Shown: piece by piece, positions 1-6,152 of the stretch | How positions within the stretch are numbered: position 1 is the first letter of the stretch | Layout of the letters: each line of letters begins with the position of its first letter | Assembly: GCA_027311125.1 (NCBI GenBank) | Contig: DAICZO010000005.1 | Coordinates: forward strand, 1 to 9,020 | Direction of reading: 5' to 3' | DNA from: Acidobacteriaceae bacterium | GTDB lineage: Bacteria; Acidobacteriota; Terriglobia; Terriglobales; Acidobacteriaceae | Length of the DNA stretch: 9,020 nucleotides | Notes under the pieces: model-generated | Seen by the model: the letters and a program-made list of their open reading frames with translations, nothing else | The model's database searches: none | Told to the model about the DNA's origin: nothing | Made by a program: the position numbers and the translations under genes

Positions 1-537
1 GGCGACGACGAGGGCCAGCGCGACGATGAGGGTGGGTACGACGGCGACGTAGACCTTGAAGATCATGAGGAAGACGATGAGGCCGCCGGAGATGAGGTAG
101 GCGATGCGAACGCGCTGCTGACGGTGGTGGAGAAAGACTCCGTCGGCTTCGATGTTGATGTTGAAGTAGGGGATGACGACGAGCGAGACAATGAGCAGGG
201 TGGGGACGAGCACACCGGCGACGACGGGCGGGAAGTAGTGGAGCAGCTCCTGCAGGCCGAGGAAGTACCAGGGTGCTTTGGCTGGGTTAGGGGTGTGGGA
301 GGGATCGGCGATGCCTTCGAGGGGTGCGTTGAAGAGCAGGGAGAAGGCGACGAGGACGATGGCGAGGAGTTCTACGGCGAGCACGACGCGGAAGAGCACA
401 TCGGGGTAGGTCTGGATCTGATCTTCGTGAGTGACCTTGACCTGTGCGGAGGTGCGGCGGGTAACGAAGACGACGCGGGTTGGAGAGCGACGTTGATCGG
501 AGTCTACGCCGGCGACGAAGTCTTTGGGGTTAGTCAT
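1..537 (-). CDS. petD: Cytochrome b C-terminal half (subunit IV-like), 3' end outside window
   Basis: Second half of a split cytochrome b: the helices that complete the quinol-oxidising (Qo) site of a Rieske/cytochrome b complex in the cytoplasmic membrane. The ATG at 535-537 opens a frame that runs to base 1 without a stop, giving 179 residues. Hydrophobic segments lie at about 48-70, 101-125 and 145-179. The motif KAPWYFLGLQEL (residues 87-98) matches the subunit IV/cytochrome b Qo region, but the usual Pro-Glu-Trp-Tyr reads Ala-Pro-Trp-Tyr (88-91). The start overlaps the upstream cytochrome b stop in ATGA, which implies translational coupling. The visible part is already longer than plant or cyanobacterial PetD (about 160 residues), so an extra C-terminal helix or domain may follow outside the window. 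No CxxCH is present in the visible part. The symbol is by type only; qcrC-like naming would also fit. Confidence 0.85.
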   Translation of the reverse strand, partial: MTNPKDFVAGVDSDQRRSPTRVVFVTRRTSAQVKVTHEDQIQTYPDVLFRVVLAVELLAIVLVAFSLLFNAPLEGIADPSHTPNPAKAPWYFLGLQELLHYFPPVVAGVLVPTLLIVSLVVIPYFNINIEADGVFLHHRQQRVRIAYLISGGLIVFLMIFKVYVAVVPTLIVALALVVA

Positions 538-1322
538 TTTGCCTCCTTGGCAGGCAATGCTTCGAGGGGTGGAGCTGGGACTCTGGGTTCACTTTGCTGA
601 ACGTAGAGGCCACCATCTTTGCGGATGCGCCAGAAGTGGACCGCGACGAAGAGCATGGCGGTGAGCGGCAGGATGACGCAGTGGAGCACATAGAAGCGCA
701 ACAGCGCGTTGGCGTTGACCTGATTGCCTCCGAGTAGCAGGAAGTGAATCTTGCTGCCGATGATGGGAACCGCGGAGGAGATGTTGGAGCCGACGGTGAT
801 GGCCCAGTAGGCGAGTTGATCCCAGGGGAGCAGGTAGCCGGTGTAGCTGAGGAGCAGGGTGACGAGCAGCAGGATGATGCCGATGACCCAGTTGAACTCG
901 CGTGGTGCGCGGTAGGCTCCGCGATAGAAGACCTTGAACATGTGGGCGAAGACGAGGAAGACCATGGCCTGAGCGGACCAGCGGTGGAGGTTGCGCAGGA
1001 AGAGTCCGGAGGAGACGACGAACTGCAGGTCCTTCATGTCGGCGTAGGCCTGGGGCACGGAGGGGTGGTAGTAGAGCATGAGCAGGATGCCGGTGACGAT
1101 GAGAATGAGGAAGGTGCCGAGGGTGAGGGTTCCGAGGTACCAGGTGGAGCTGAACTTCAGCATCCGGGTGCGGACCTTGGTGGAGAAGAGGTGGAGGAAG
1201 AGGTTCTGCTGGATGGCGAGCGCGCGATGCAGCGGGCTGTTGCCGGTACCGCTACGGAAGACGGAGCGATAGACCCGGTTCTGCTGGATTTGCTGCACGA
1301 GTTTTTCTGTTTTGCCGGGCAT
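534..1322 (-). CDS. petB: Cytochrome b N-terminal half (cytochrome b6 type)
   Basis: Di-heme membrane subunit of a quinol:electron-acceptor (Rieske/cytochrome b) complex, 262 residues. Four transmembrane helices lie at about 63-85, 114-134, 143-164 and 208-230. The b-heme ligands are visible as His113 (NLHRW), His127 (AHMF), His214 (VLHC) and His229 (VHFWR). The helix-D pair has 14 residues between its histidines, the b6 spacing, versus 13 in mitochondrial-type cytochrome b. SYTGYLLPWDQLAYW (159-173) is the conserved helix C/Qo segment. The cysteine that anchors the extra heme c(n) in chloroplast b6 aligns with Tyr62, so that heme is probably not covalently bound. An N-terminal extension of about 50 residues precedes helix A. 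The ATG follows the Rieske stop by 10 bases, with GAGG overlapping that stop as ribosome-binding site. It overlaps the next gene by 4 bases. Confidence 0.93.
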   Translation of the reverse strand: MPGKTEKLVQQIQQNRVYRSVFRSGTGNSPLHRALAIQQNLFLHLFSTKVRTRMLKFSSTWYLGTLTLGTFLILIVTGILLMLYYHPSVPQAYADMKDLQFVVSSGLFLRNLHRWSAQAMVFLVFAHMFKVFYRGAYRAPREFNWVIGIILLLVTLLLSYTGYLLPWDQLAYWAITVGSNISSAVPIIGSKIHFLLLGGNQVNANALLRFYVLHCVILPLTAMLFVAVHFWRIRKDGGLYVQQSEPRVPAPPLEALPAKEAK

Positions 1323-1332
1323 AGTCAGGGCC

Positions 1333-1824
1333 TCAAATTCTTAGGTACTGCATGGGGTGGATGTCGGTGGAGCGATCGACCATGAGATCGCCTTCGTCAC
1401 TGACCCAGGTTTTGAGCCAGGGCAGCGGTTTGGGTGCTGGGCCCTCGATTTTTTCTCCGTCGCGTTTGAATTTGCTGCCGTGGCAGGGGCAGGCGATGAT
1501 GCCGAGTTCCTGGTTCCATGCGGTGAGACAGCCGAGGTGGGTGCAGATGGCGTTGAGGGCGAAGAAGCCCTCGGACGCGCGCACGAGATAGATGCCGGAG
1601 GAGGCGTCGAGAGTGACAGAGTCGACGGCGAAGTTTTCTGGTTTGCCGACGTTGATGATGGGCGAAGGCTCGTAGAGGACATTGGGGGAGAGGAACTGGT
1701 AGGCGAAGCCGGCGGTGCCTACGGCGGCGATGCCGAGGGAGCCCAGCCCGATCTTGGCGAAGAAGGCGCGGCGGTCGATCTCGATGGGTGGTGATGGGAG
1801 TACGTTTGGCTTCTGGTTCGACAT
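1333..1824 (-). CDS. Rieske [2Fe-2S] protein, Tat-type N-terminus
   Basis: High-potential iron-sulfur subunit that takes one electron from quinol at the Qo site and passes it to a periplasmic carrier; 163 residues. The N-terminus holds DRRAFFAK (17-24), a twin-arginine motif, followed by a hydrophobic stretch at about 25-45 that would stay as a membrane anchor. The cluster-binding boxes are complete: CTHLGC (94-99) and CPCHGS (112-117). Predicted ligands are Cys94, His96, Cys112 and His115, with a Cys99-Cys114 disulfide; Ser117 is the residue that raises redox potential in high-potential Rieske proteins. It starts 8 bases after the oxidoreductase stop, whose TGA lies inside the TGAGGT ribosome-binding site, pointing to coupled translation. 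It lies directly ahead of both cytochrome b halves, so it belongs to that complex. Named petA, petC or qcrA in different lineages; no symbol is assigned. Confidence 0.95.
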   Translation of the reverse strand: MSNQKPNVLPSPPIEIDRRAFFAKIGLGSLGIAAVGTAGFAYQFLSPNVLYEPSPIINVGKPENFAVDSVTLDASSGIYLVRASEGFFALNAICTHLGCLTAWNQELGIIACPCHGSKFKRDGEKIEGPAPKPLPWLKTWVSDEGDLMVDRSTDIHPMQYLRI

Positions 1825-1832
1825 GAATGACC

Positions 1833-3833
1833 TCAGGCGGTGACGGGTGCTGGAGCAGGGGTGCTGGTACTGGGTCGGGGGCGAGGACGGAAGGATCGGT
1901 CGATAGCTTCGATCGAGATCAGCCCGGTGGGTTCTGGGGAGAGCATTTGGAAGGATTCCATGGAGATGGTTCCCGCGGGGCAGCGAGCGGCGCAGAGGCC
2001 GCAGCGGATACAGCGGGTTTCGTCCTTGAGCATGACGGAGCCGGAGAGGGTGCCGAGCTCGTCGGGCTGGATGTCGTCGAGTTCGAAGCCGAGGAGTTCG
2101 CGTGCGGTGGTGAGCTGTGCGGTGGTGTCGGCGTCGAAGTCGATGCGGTCGACGGAGACGAGTTGCAGGCAGTTTTCGGGGCAGACGTCGACGCAGCCGC
2201 CGCAGAGGATACAGAGGGTACCGTCTTCGTGGGAGCCTTCGAAGACGGTGTTGACCCAGCAGTGAAGGCAGCGCTGAGCCTCGGCCATGGCGGTGGCGTC
2301 GTCGTAGCCGACTTCGACTTCGGTCATGCCAGTGCGGCGGTTGAGGGGAAGCATGGGGATCGGCTGACGATCGATGTCGAGCAGATTGAGCGGCATTTTG
2401 TAGCGGTCCATGATCTGGACTTCGATGATGGGGTCGGGGTGTTTGGTACCGCGGAGGAACTCGTCGATGCCGACTGCGGCGCGCTTGCCGTCGGCGACGC
2501 TATCGATGATGAGGCGCGGGCCAAAGACGCAGTCGCCACCGGCAAAGACGCCGGGAGCAGTGGTCATAAGGGTTTCGGGATTGACGGCGATGAAGCCGCG
2601 CGGGGAGATTTCTACGCCGTCTGCGGGGGTGATGAAGTCAAGCTTGGCGGCCTGACCGATGGCCATGATGATGGTGTCGCAGTCGAGGACGGACTCGCTG
2701 TTGTCGAAGAAGGATGGATTGAAGCGACGGTTTTCGTCGAAGACGGATTTGGTCTTGAGGGTTTCGAGGCCGGTGACGTGGCCGTCTTTGCCGATGATGC
2801 GCTTGGGGCCGAAGCCGGCGTGAATGACGATGCCTTCGCCTTCGGCCTCTTCGATCTCTTCGAGTGCGGCGGGCATTTCGACGCGGTTTTCGAGGCAGAC
2901 GAGGTGGACCTCCTTGGCTCCGAGGCGGAGCGCGGAGAGGGTGACGTCCATCATCTCGCGGGGGGAGACGGCGTTGAGGCTCTCGGCGGAGGGTTCGATA
3001 TTTTCTACGCCTCCGACGTGCTGGCGGAGGACCTCGCGGGCGGCGGAGCGGGCGACGTCCATGGCGACGTTGCCGCCACCGATGACGAGGACTTTTTTGC
3101 CGATGGTGAAGCGGAAGCCGAGGTTGACGTTGAGGAGGAAGTCGATGCCTTTGTAGACGCCGTCGAGGTCTACGCCGGGGATGGTGAGGTCGCGACTGCG
3201 GTGGGCTCCGACGGCGATCAGGGTGGCGTCGAAGTTGCGGCGGAGGTCGGCGATGGTGAACTCGCGTCCTGCGGCGTGGTTGAGCTTGAGTTCGATGTTT
3301 CCGGTGGCGAGGATTTCGCGGACCTGGGCTTCGACGACGTCGCGGGGGAGGCGGTACTCGGGCAGGCCAAGATAGAGCATGCCACCGGCGACCTGGGAGG
3401 CTTCGAACAAGGTGACGGAGTAGCCCATGAGGGCGAGATCGTGTGCGGCGGAGAGGCCAACGGGACCGGCGCCGACGATGGCGATGCGATAGGGGAGTTG
3501 CGGTTGGCGGCGGCCTGCGTTGACGTCGACGGGATTGCGGGATTCGGGGCCGTGGCGCTCGGTGAGGAAGCGTTTTAGTGCGCGGATGGCGAGGGGTTTG
3601 TCGATCTCACCTCGGCGGCAGGCGGTCTCGCAGGGGTGGGCGCAGACGCGGCCGCAGATGCTGGCCATGGGATTGGGTTCGCGGGCGTAGCGATAGGCTT
3701 CTTCGAAGTTGCCTTCGGCGATGAGTTCGACGTAGCGACCTGCGTTGGTATGGGCGGGACAGGCCATCATGCAGGGAAAGTTGGTATTGAGCCAATCCCG
3801 GTCCACTTGTTTGTCTTCGAAGCGGTGCGACAT
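1833..3833 (-). CDS. GltD-like FAD/NAD(P)H oxidoreductase with C-terminal ferredoxin-type Fe-S domain
   Basis: Probable cytoplasmic flavoenzyme moving electrons between NAD(P)H and Fe-S clusters; 666 residues, with no signal peptide or membrane helix. The N-terminal Fe-S domain has Cys21 and Cys25 (CMMACP), then Cys60, 64, 68 and 72 (CGRVCAHPCETAC), as in GltD, NfnB and dihydropyrimidine dehydrogenase. FAD binding: GAGPVG (121-126), with GGD at 432-434. NAD(P)H binding: GGGNVAMD (252-259). The C-terminal part has CLHC (522-525) and two CxxCxxCxxxCP motifs at 541-552 and 608-619, suggesting two [4Fe-4S] clusters. The tail (about 649-666) is Arg/Pro/Ser/Thr-rich. GltD itself is about 470 residues and lacks this ferredoxin part. 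The gene sits between the copper-protein and Rieske genes, so it may exchange electrons with the quinone/cytochrome b complex. A similar pairing has, as I recall, been reported for anammox bacteria. The substrate is unproven; it could also serve an unrelated ferredoxin:NAD(P) reaction. Confidence 0.88.
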   Translation of the reverse strand: MSHRFEDKQVDRDWLNTNFPCMMACPAHTNAGRYVELIAEGNFEEAYRYAREPNPMASICGRVCAHPCETACRRGEIDKPLAIRALKRFLTERHGPESRNPVDVNAGRRQPQLPYRIAIVGAGPVGLSAAHDLALMGYSVTLFEASQVAGGMLYLGLPEYRLPRDVVEAQVREILATGNIELKLNHAAGREFTIADLRRNFDATLIAVGAHRSRDLTIPGVDLDGVYKGIDFLLNVNLGFRFTIGKKVLVIGGGNVAMDVARSAAREVLRQHVGGVENIEPSAESLNAVSPREMMDVTLSALRLGAKEVHLVCLENRVEMPAALEEIEEAEGEGIVIHAGFGPKRIIGKDGHVTGLETLKTKSVFDENRRFNPSFFDNSESVLDCDTIIMAIGQAAKLDFITPADGVEISPRGFIAVNPETLMTTAPGVFAGGDCVFGPRLIIDSVADGKRAAVGIDEFLRGTKHPDPIIEVQIMDRYKMPLNLLDIDRQPIPMLPLNRRTGMTEVEVGYDDATAMAEAQRCLHCWVNTVFEGSHEDGTLCILCGGCVDVCPENCLQLVSVDRIDFDADTTAQLTTARELLGFELDDIQPDELGTLSGSVMLKDETRCIRCGLCAARCPAGTISMESFQMLSPEPTGLISIEAIDRSFRPRPRPSTSTPAPAPVTA

Positions 3834-3838
3834 GCTGG

Positions 3839-3846
3839 CCTTTCCT
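3839..3846 (-). promoter_or_regulatory. Ribosome-binding site that sets the oxidoreductase start
   Basis: Read on the minus strand, AGGAAAGG lies just upstream of the ATG at 3831-3833 (9 bases from AGGA to ATG). An in-frame ATG 39 bases further upstream would add 13 residues, but it falls inside the hairpin at 3864-3890 and has no comparable site. The start beginning MSHRFEDK is therefore preferred. Confidence 0.7.
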
Positions 3847-3863
3847 GGGTGAGGGTGGAGTGG

Positions 3864-3890
3864 TGGCGGCAACCGATATGGTTGCCGCCA
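3864..3890 (-). repeat. Perfect 11-bp hairpin between copper-protein and oxidoreductase genes
   Basis: TGGCGGCAACC (3864-3874) and GGTTGCCGCCA (3880-3890) are exact reverse complements around a five-base loop. In the minus-strand transcript this gives a GC-rich stem-loop starting 9 bases after the copper-protein stop and ending about 30 bases before the oxidoreductase ATG. No T-run follows in the direction of transcription, so it is not a standard intrinsic terminator. Likely roles are protecting the 3' end of the upstream message, partial attenuation, or an RNA processing point that sets different levels of the two halves of the operon. The structure is seen in the sequence; the function is inferred. 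Confidence 0.8.
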
Positions 3891-3899
3891 TTGGTGGAG

Positions 3900-4481
3900 T
3901 TACTTGGAGACGGTGAAGTCGGCGGCGGTATCTCCGGCGACCTTGACGGGGCTGGATTTGGGCTTCATGCCCTCGTGCCAGGCGGTGACGGTGTAGGAGC
4001 CATCGGGCACGTTTTCGATTTTGAATTCGCCGGATTTATCGGTTTCAGCGAAGTAAGGGGTGGGCGAGACGATGACGTAGGAGGACATCTCCGGGTGGAC
4101 GTTGCAGAGGAGCGGAACTACGCCGGGGTTATCGAATTTGAAGGACTGCTTTTGTCCTTTGGGCCAGGTTCCGAGGTTGTGTCCGAGCTTCTTGTTGCCA
4201 CTGATGGCGATCCAGAAGACGTTGTGGGCTACGGTGTCGCTGTTGAGGAAGTCAACTGTGGTGCCCTGGGAGATGGCTACGATGTGAGGTACGAACATCA
4301 AGCCTTTCTGGTCGATGAGGACGTGCTGGGTGGGTGGCGTGAAGGTTTTTCCGGGGATGGCTTCGACGTAGACGACCGAGACGCCACTGGCTCCGGAGAC
4401 TTTTCCGTGGATGGTTCCGGCGTGAGCCGCGGTGATGAAGGTGGTGGTTGCAATGATGAGTAGCAGCGGAATGCGTTTCAT
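3900..4481 (-). CDS. Secreted blue-copper (plastocyanin-like) protein with C-terminal beta domain
   Basis: Probable periplasmic one-electron carrier, 193 residues. A signal peptide (Lys2-Arg3, hydrophobic core about 4-18, AHA cleavage after residue 21) leads into a cupredoxin domain. Type-1 copper ligands are visible: His86 (TVAHNVF), then Cys126, His129 and Met132 in CNVHPEM. Cys126 is the only cysteine. Residues about 143-193 (from YFAETDKSGEFKI to the end) resemble a small beta-sandwich of the carboxypeptidase-regulatory or Cna-B type, not part of ordinary plastocyanin (about 100 residues mature). A strong AGGAGA site sits 4 bases before the ATG. The gene follows the barrel-cytochrome gene by 45 bases and precedes the oxidoreductase and Rieske/cytochrome b genes, so it may carry electrons between outer and inner membrane complexes, as rusticyanin does in Acidithiobacillus. 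The partner assignment is inferred; a copper-binding role without electron transfer cannot be excluded. Confidence 0.85.
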   Translation of the reverse strand: MKRIPLLLIIATTTFITAAHAGTIHGKVSGASGVSVVYVEAIPGKTFTPPTQHVLIDQKGLMFVPHIVAISQGTTVDFLNSDTVAHNVFWIAISGNKKLGHNLGTWPKGQKQSFKFDNPGVVPLLCNVHPEMSSYVIVSPTPYFAETDKSGEFKIENVPDGSYTVTAWHEGMKPKSSPVKVAGDTAADFTVSK

Positions 4482-4526
4482 GTTTTCTCCTGAACAGATG
4501 GTGTTACTGGTTGGCCTGGTGGAGGG

Positions 4527-6110
4527 CTAGTAGACCCATTCCAGGCCGGCGGTAGCGTAGTTGGTGCGGAATGCGCCTGTGAGTGGTTTACCGGTGACGG
4601 GATCGTAGACGATCTGTTGCGGCCGGAACTGGTACTCAAAGGAGGCTTTGATGTTGGCGTGAAGGAGGAACTGCACCCCGGGGGTAAAGCGGTTGCGGGT
4701 TGCGGCATAGGGGGAGAAGAAGGACGATGCTGGCGGTGCGGCGGCGTTGTACTGGATGAAGTTGACCTGGTCTGCGGAGGATTTGACGGTATCCCAACGC
4801 ATGATGGTCATCATCCAGGGGAGGACGAGGTAGTCGGCTTCGACGAAGCCGCCGCTGAAGGTGACGGGTTTGCCTGCGGTGAAGGAGGAAGGCAGGGCAG
4901 CGTTGGTGGCGGTGACGGGCAGCAGGTTGTGATCGTGACCGGCGAGGTAAACGCCGAAGAGGTTGAAGGTGCGGTAGTTGAAGTTGAAGTCTCCGCCGAC
5001 GCGATAGAAGGGCTCGCGTGCGGTGATGACGGTGGGCGTTACTCCGTCGGCGAGAAGTCCGCTGGCATTTTGGACGGAGCGTCCGTAGAAGTAGAGCGAG
5101 CCGAGTTCGAGGTAGGTATGGTCGCGGGGTCCGGTCGATCCTGCGGCTTGAATACCTTCACGACTGGCGCGGTCGCGTTCGAGGTTGAAGCGATAGGAGA
5201 AGCGTCCCCAGAGATCTTTGAAGTTGGAGTCGGAAGAGAAGGCGACGCCGTTCTGGGGTTTAATGTTGGGCACAGAGGTGGCGGCGCCAGAGGTGTTCTG
5301 GTTGACCACAGCGAGGGAGTACTGATAGCCACCGTAGTGGTGACCTCCGCTAAGTTCAGCGCCGATGGCTGGGGACGCGAAGGAAAAGCCGTTATTGACG
5401 TTTTCTGCGGGGCCGATGCCATTCTGGATACCAATGTTGGCTTGTTGGAAGATGTCCCATCCGCTGAGGTTCCAGGTGCGGGCCTGGCTGACGGGGAGAT
5501 CGAGTTCAAACTGGCCTACGCGAAGGTTGAGCGAGTCGGTCGGCAGCTTGATAAAGCGGCTGAGGTCGTGGAATTTGAGCCATGCATCGCCGAGGCCACC
5601 GTTGGAGTTTGCACCGGCGACGCTGATGTCGTCGTCGACCCAGAAGGAGATTCCAGTACCGAAGTTGCCGGCAGTGAAGATGCTGAAGAGTCCCGACTGG
5701 AAACCGGACTTGGGCACAAATGTGCCGACGGTGCCGGCGGGCAGGGCCAGATTGAAGTTGTTGCGATTGGCGCTGACCTGCTGGTAGAAGGTGTTGTAAC
5801 GGAGGCCGATGGGTGGCAGGCCAGGAATGACGCCGGGATAGACGGTGTGAGGCCAGAGTTCGGCCTGGGCGGGAGCGCCGAGCATGATGGGTGGTGCCTT
5901 GAGGTAGGAGTCGTCATCCTTAGGGAATTTGAAGCCAGCATCTTTGAATGCTTTGCCGAAGTCGTTGAGCTTGGGGAAGTCAATGTGGCAGGTGGTGCAG
6001 GAGGTTCCATATTGCCTGGAGAAGGCTGGGATTGCGTAACTGGACGTTGGTAGTAGCAGTAGTAGAAATGCAGCTGCCACCATGAATGGGGAGGATTTCT
6101 TTGTATTCAT
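4527..6110 (-). CDS. Outer-membrane beta-barrel with N-terminal monoheme cytochrome c motif (Cyc2-like architecture)
   Basis: 527 residues. A signal peptide (KK at 4-5, hydrophobic 9-21, likely cleavage after SYA at 26) is followed at once by FSRQYGTSCTTCH: Cys38, Cys41 and His42 form a c-type heme site only 12 residues into the mature protein. These are the only two cysteines. The rest is rich in Gly, Asn, Ser and aromatic residues in alternating, barrel-like patterns (for example YQYSLAVV, THE-free strands such as YFYGRSV and FNLFGVYL), and the chain ends in WVY, an aromatic end typical of outer-membrane barrels. One heme at the mouth of a porin-like barrel in about 400-550 residues is the layout of Cyc2, the Fe(II)-oxidising fused cytochrome-porin; similar heme-barrel proteins of unknown role occur in metal-reducing bacteria. 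First gene of the run, with GAGG 7 bases before the ATG and a CRP-type palindrome upstream. Architecture is well supported; orthology to Cyc2 and any iron role are not shown. Confidence 0.82.
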   Translation of the reverse strand: MNTKKSSPFMVAAAFLLLLLPTSSYAIPAFSRQYGTSCTTCHIDFPKLNDFGKAFKDAGFKFPKDDDSYLKAPPIMLGAPAQAELWPHTVYPGVIPGLPPIGLRYNTFYQQVSANRNNFNLALPAGTVGTFVPKSGFQSGLFSIFTAGNFGTGISFWVDDDISVAGANSNGGLGDAWLKFHDLSRFIKLPTDSLNLRVGQFELDLPVSQARTWNLSGWDIFQQANIGIQNGIGPAENVNNGFSFASPAIGAELSGGHHYGGYQYSLAVVNQNTSGAATSVPNIKPQNGVAFSSDSNFKDLWGRFSYRFNLERDRASREGIQAAGSTGPRDHTYLELGSLYFYGRSVQNASGLLADGVTPTVITAREPFYRVGGDFNFNYRTFNLFGVYLAGHDHNLLPVTATNAALPSSFTAGKPVTFSGGFVEADYLVLPWMMTIMRWDTVKSSADQVNFIQYNAAAPPASSFFSPYAATRNRFTPGVQFLLHANIKASFEYQFRPQQIVYDPVTGKPLTGAFRTNYATAGLEWVY

Positions 6111-6152
6111 GAGTGTGCCTCGATGCTCCTCTTTGCGTATCGATTACCTTGA

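Noticed and set aside
124..600. Plus-strand open frame opposite the cytochrome b C-terminal half
   Set aside because: Same antisense bias pattern; the minus-strand frame matches subunit IV.
744..1385. Plus-strand open frame opposite cytochrome b
   Set aside because: Acidic low-complexity product, and the opposite strand encodes an unmistakable cytochrome b.
1827..3578. Long plus-strand open frame (583 codons) opposite the oxidoreductase gene
   Set aside because: Its product is almost only Gly, Asp, Glu, Val and Ala with no recognisable motif; it mirrors the codon bias of the real gene on the other strand, which has full cofactor motifs.
3864..3890. Hairpin as an intrinsic terminator of the copper-protein transcript
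   Set aside because: No run of T follows the stem in the direction of transcription, so ordinary rho-independent termination is unlikely.
4617..6053. Long plus-strand open frame (478 codons) opposite the heme-barrel gene
   Set aside because: Low-complexity acidic/Gly/Val product and no domain; the minus-strand frame has a signal peptide, CxxCH and a barrel end.
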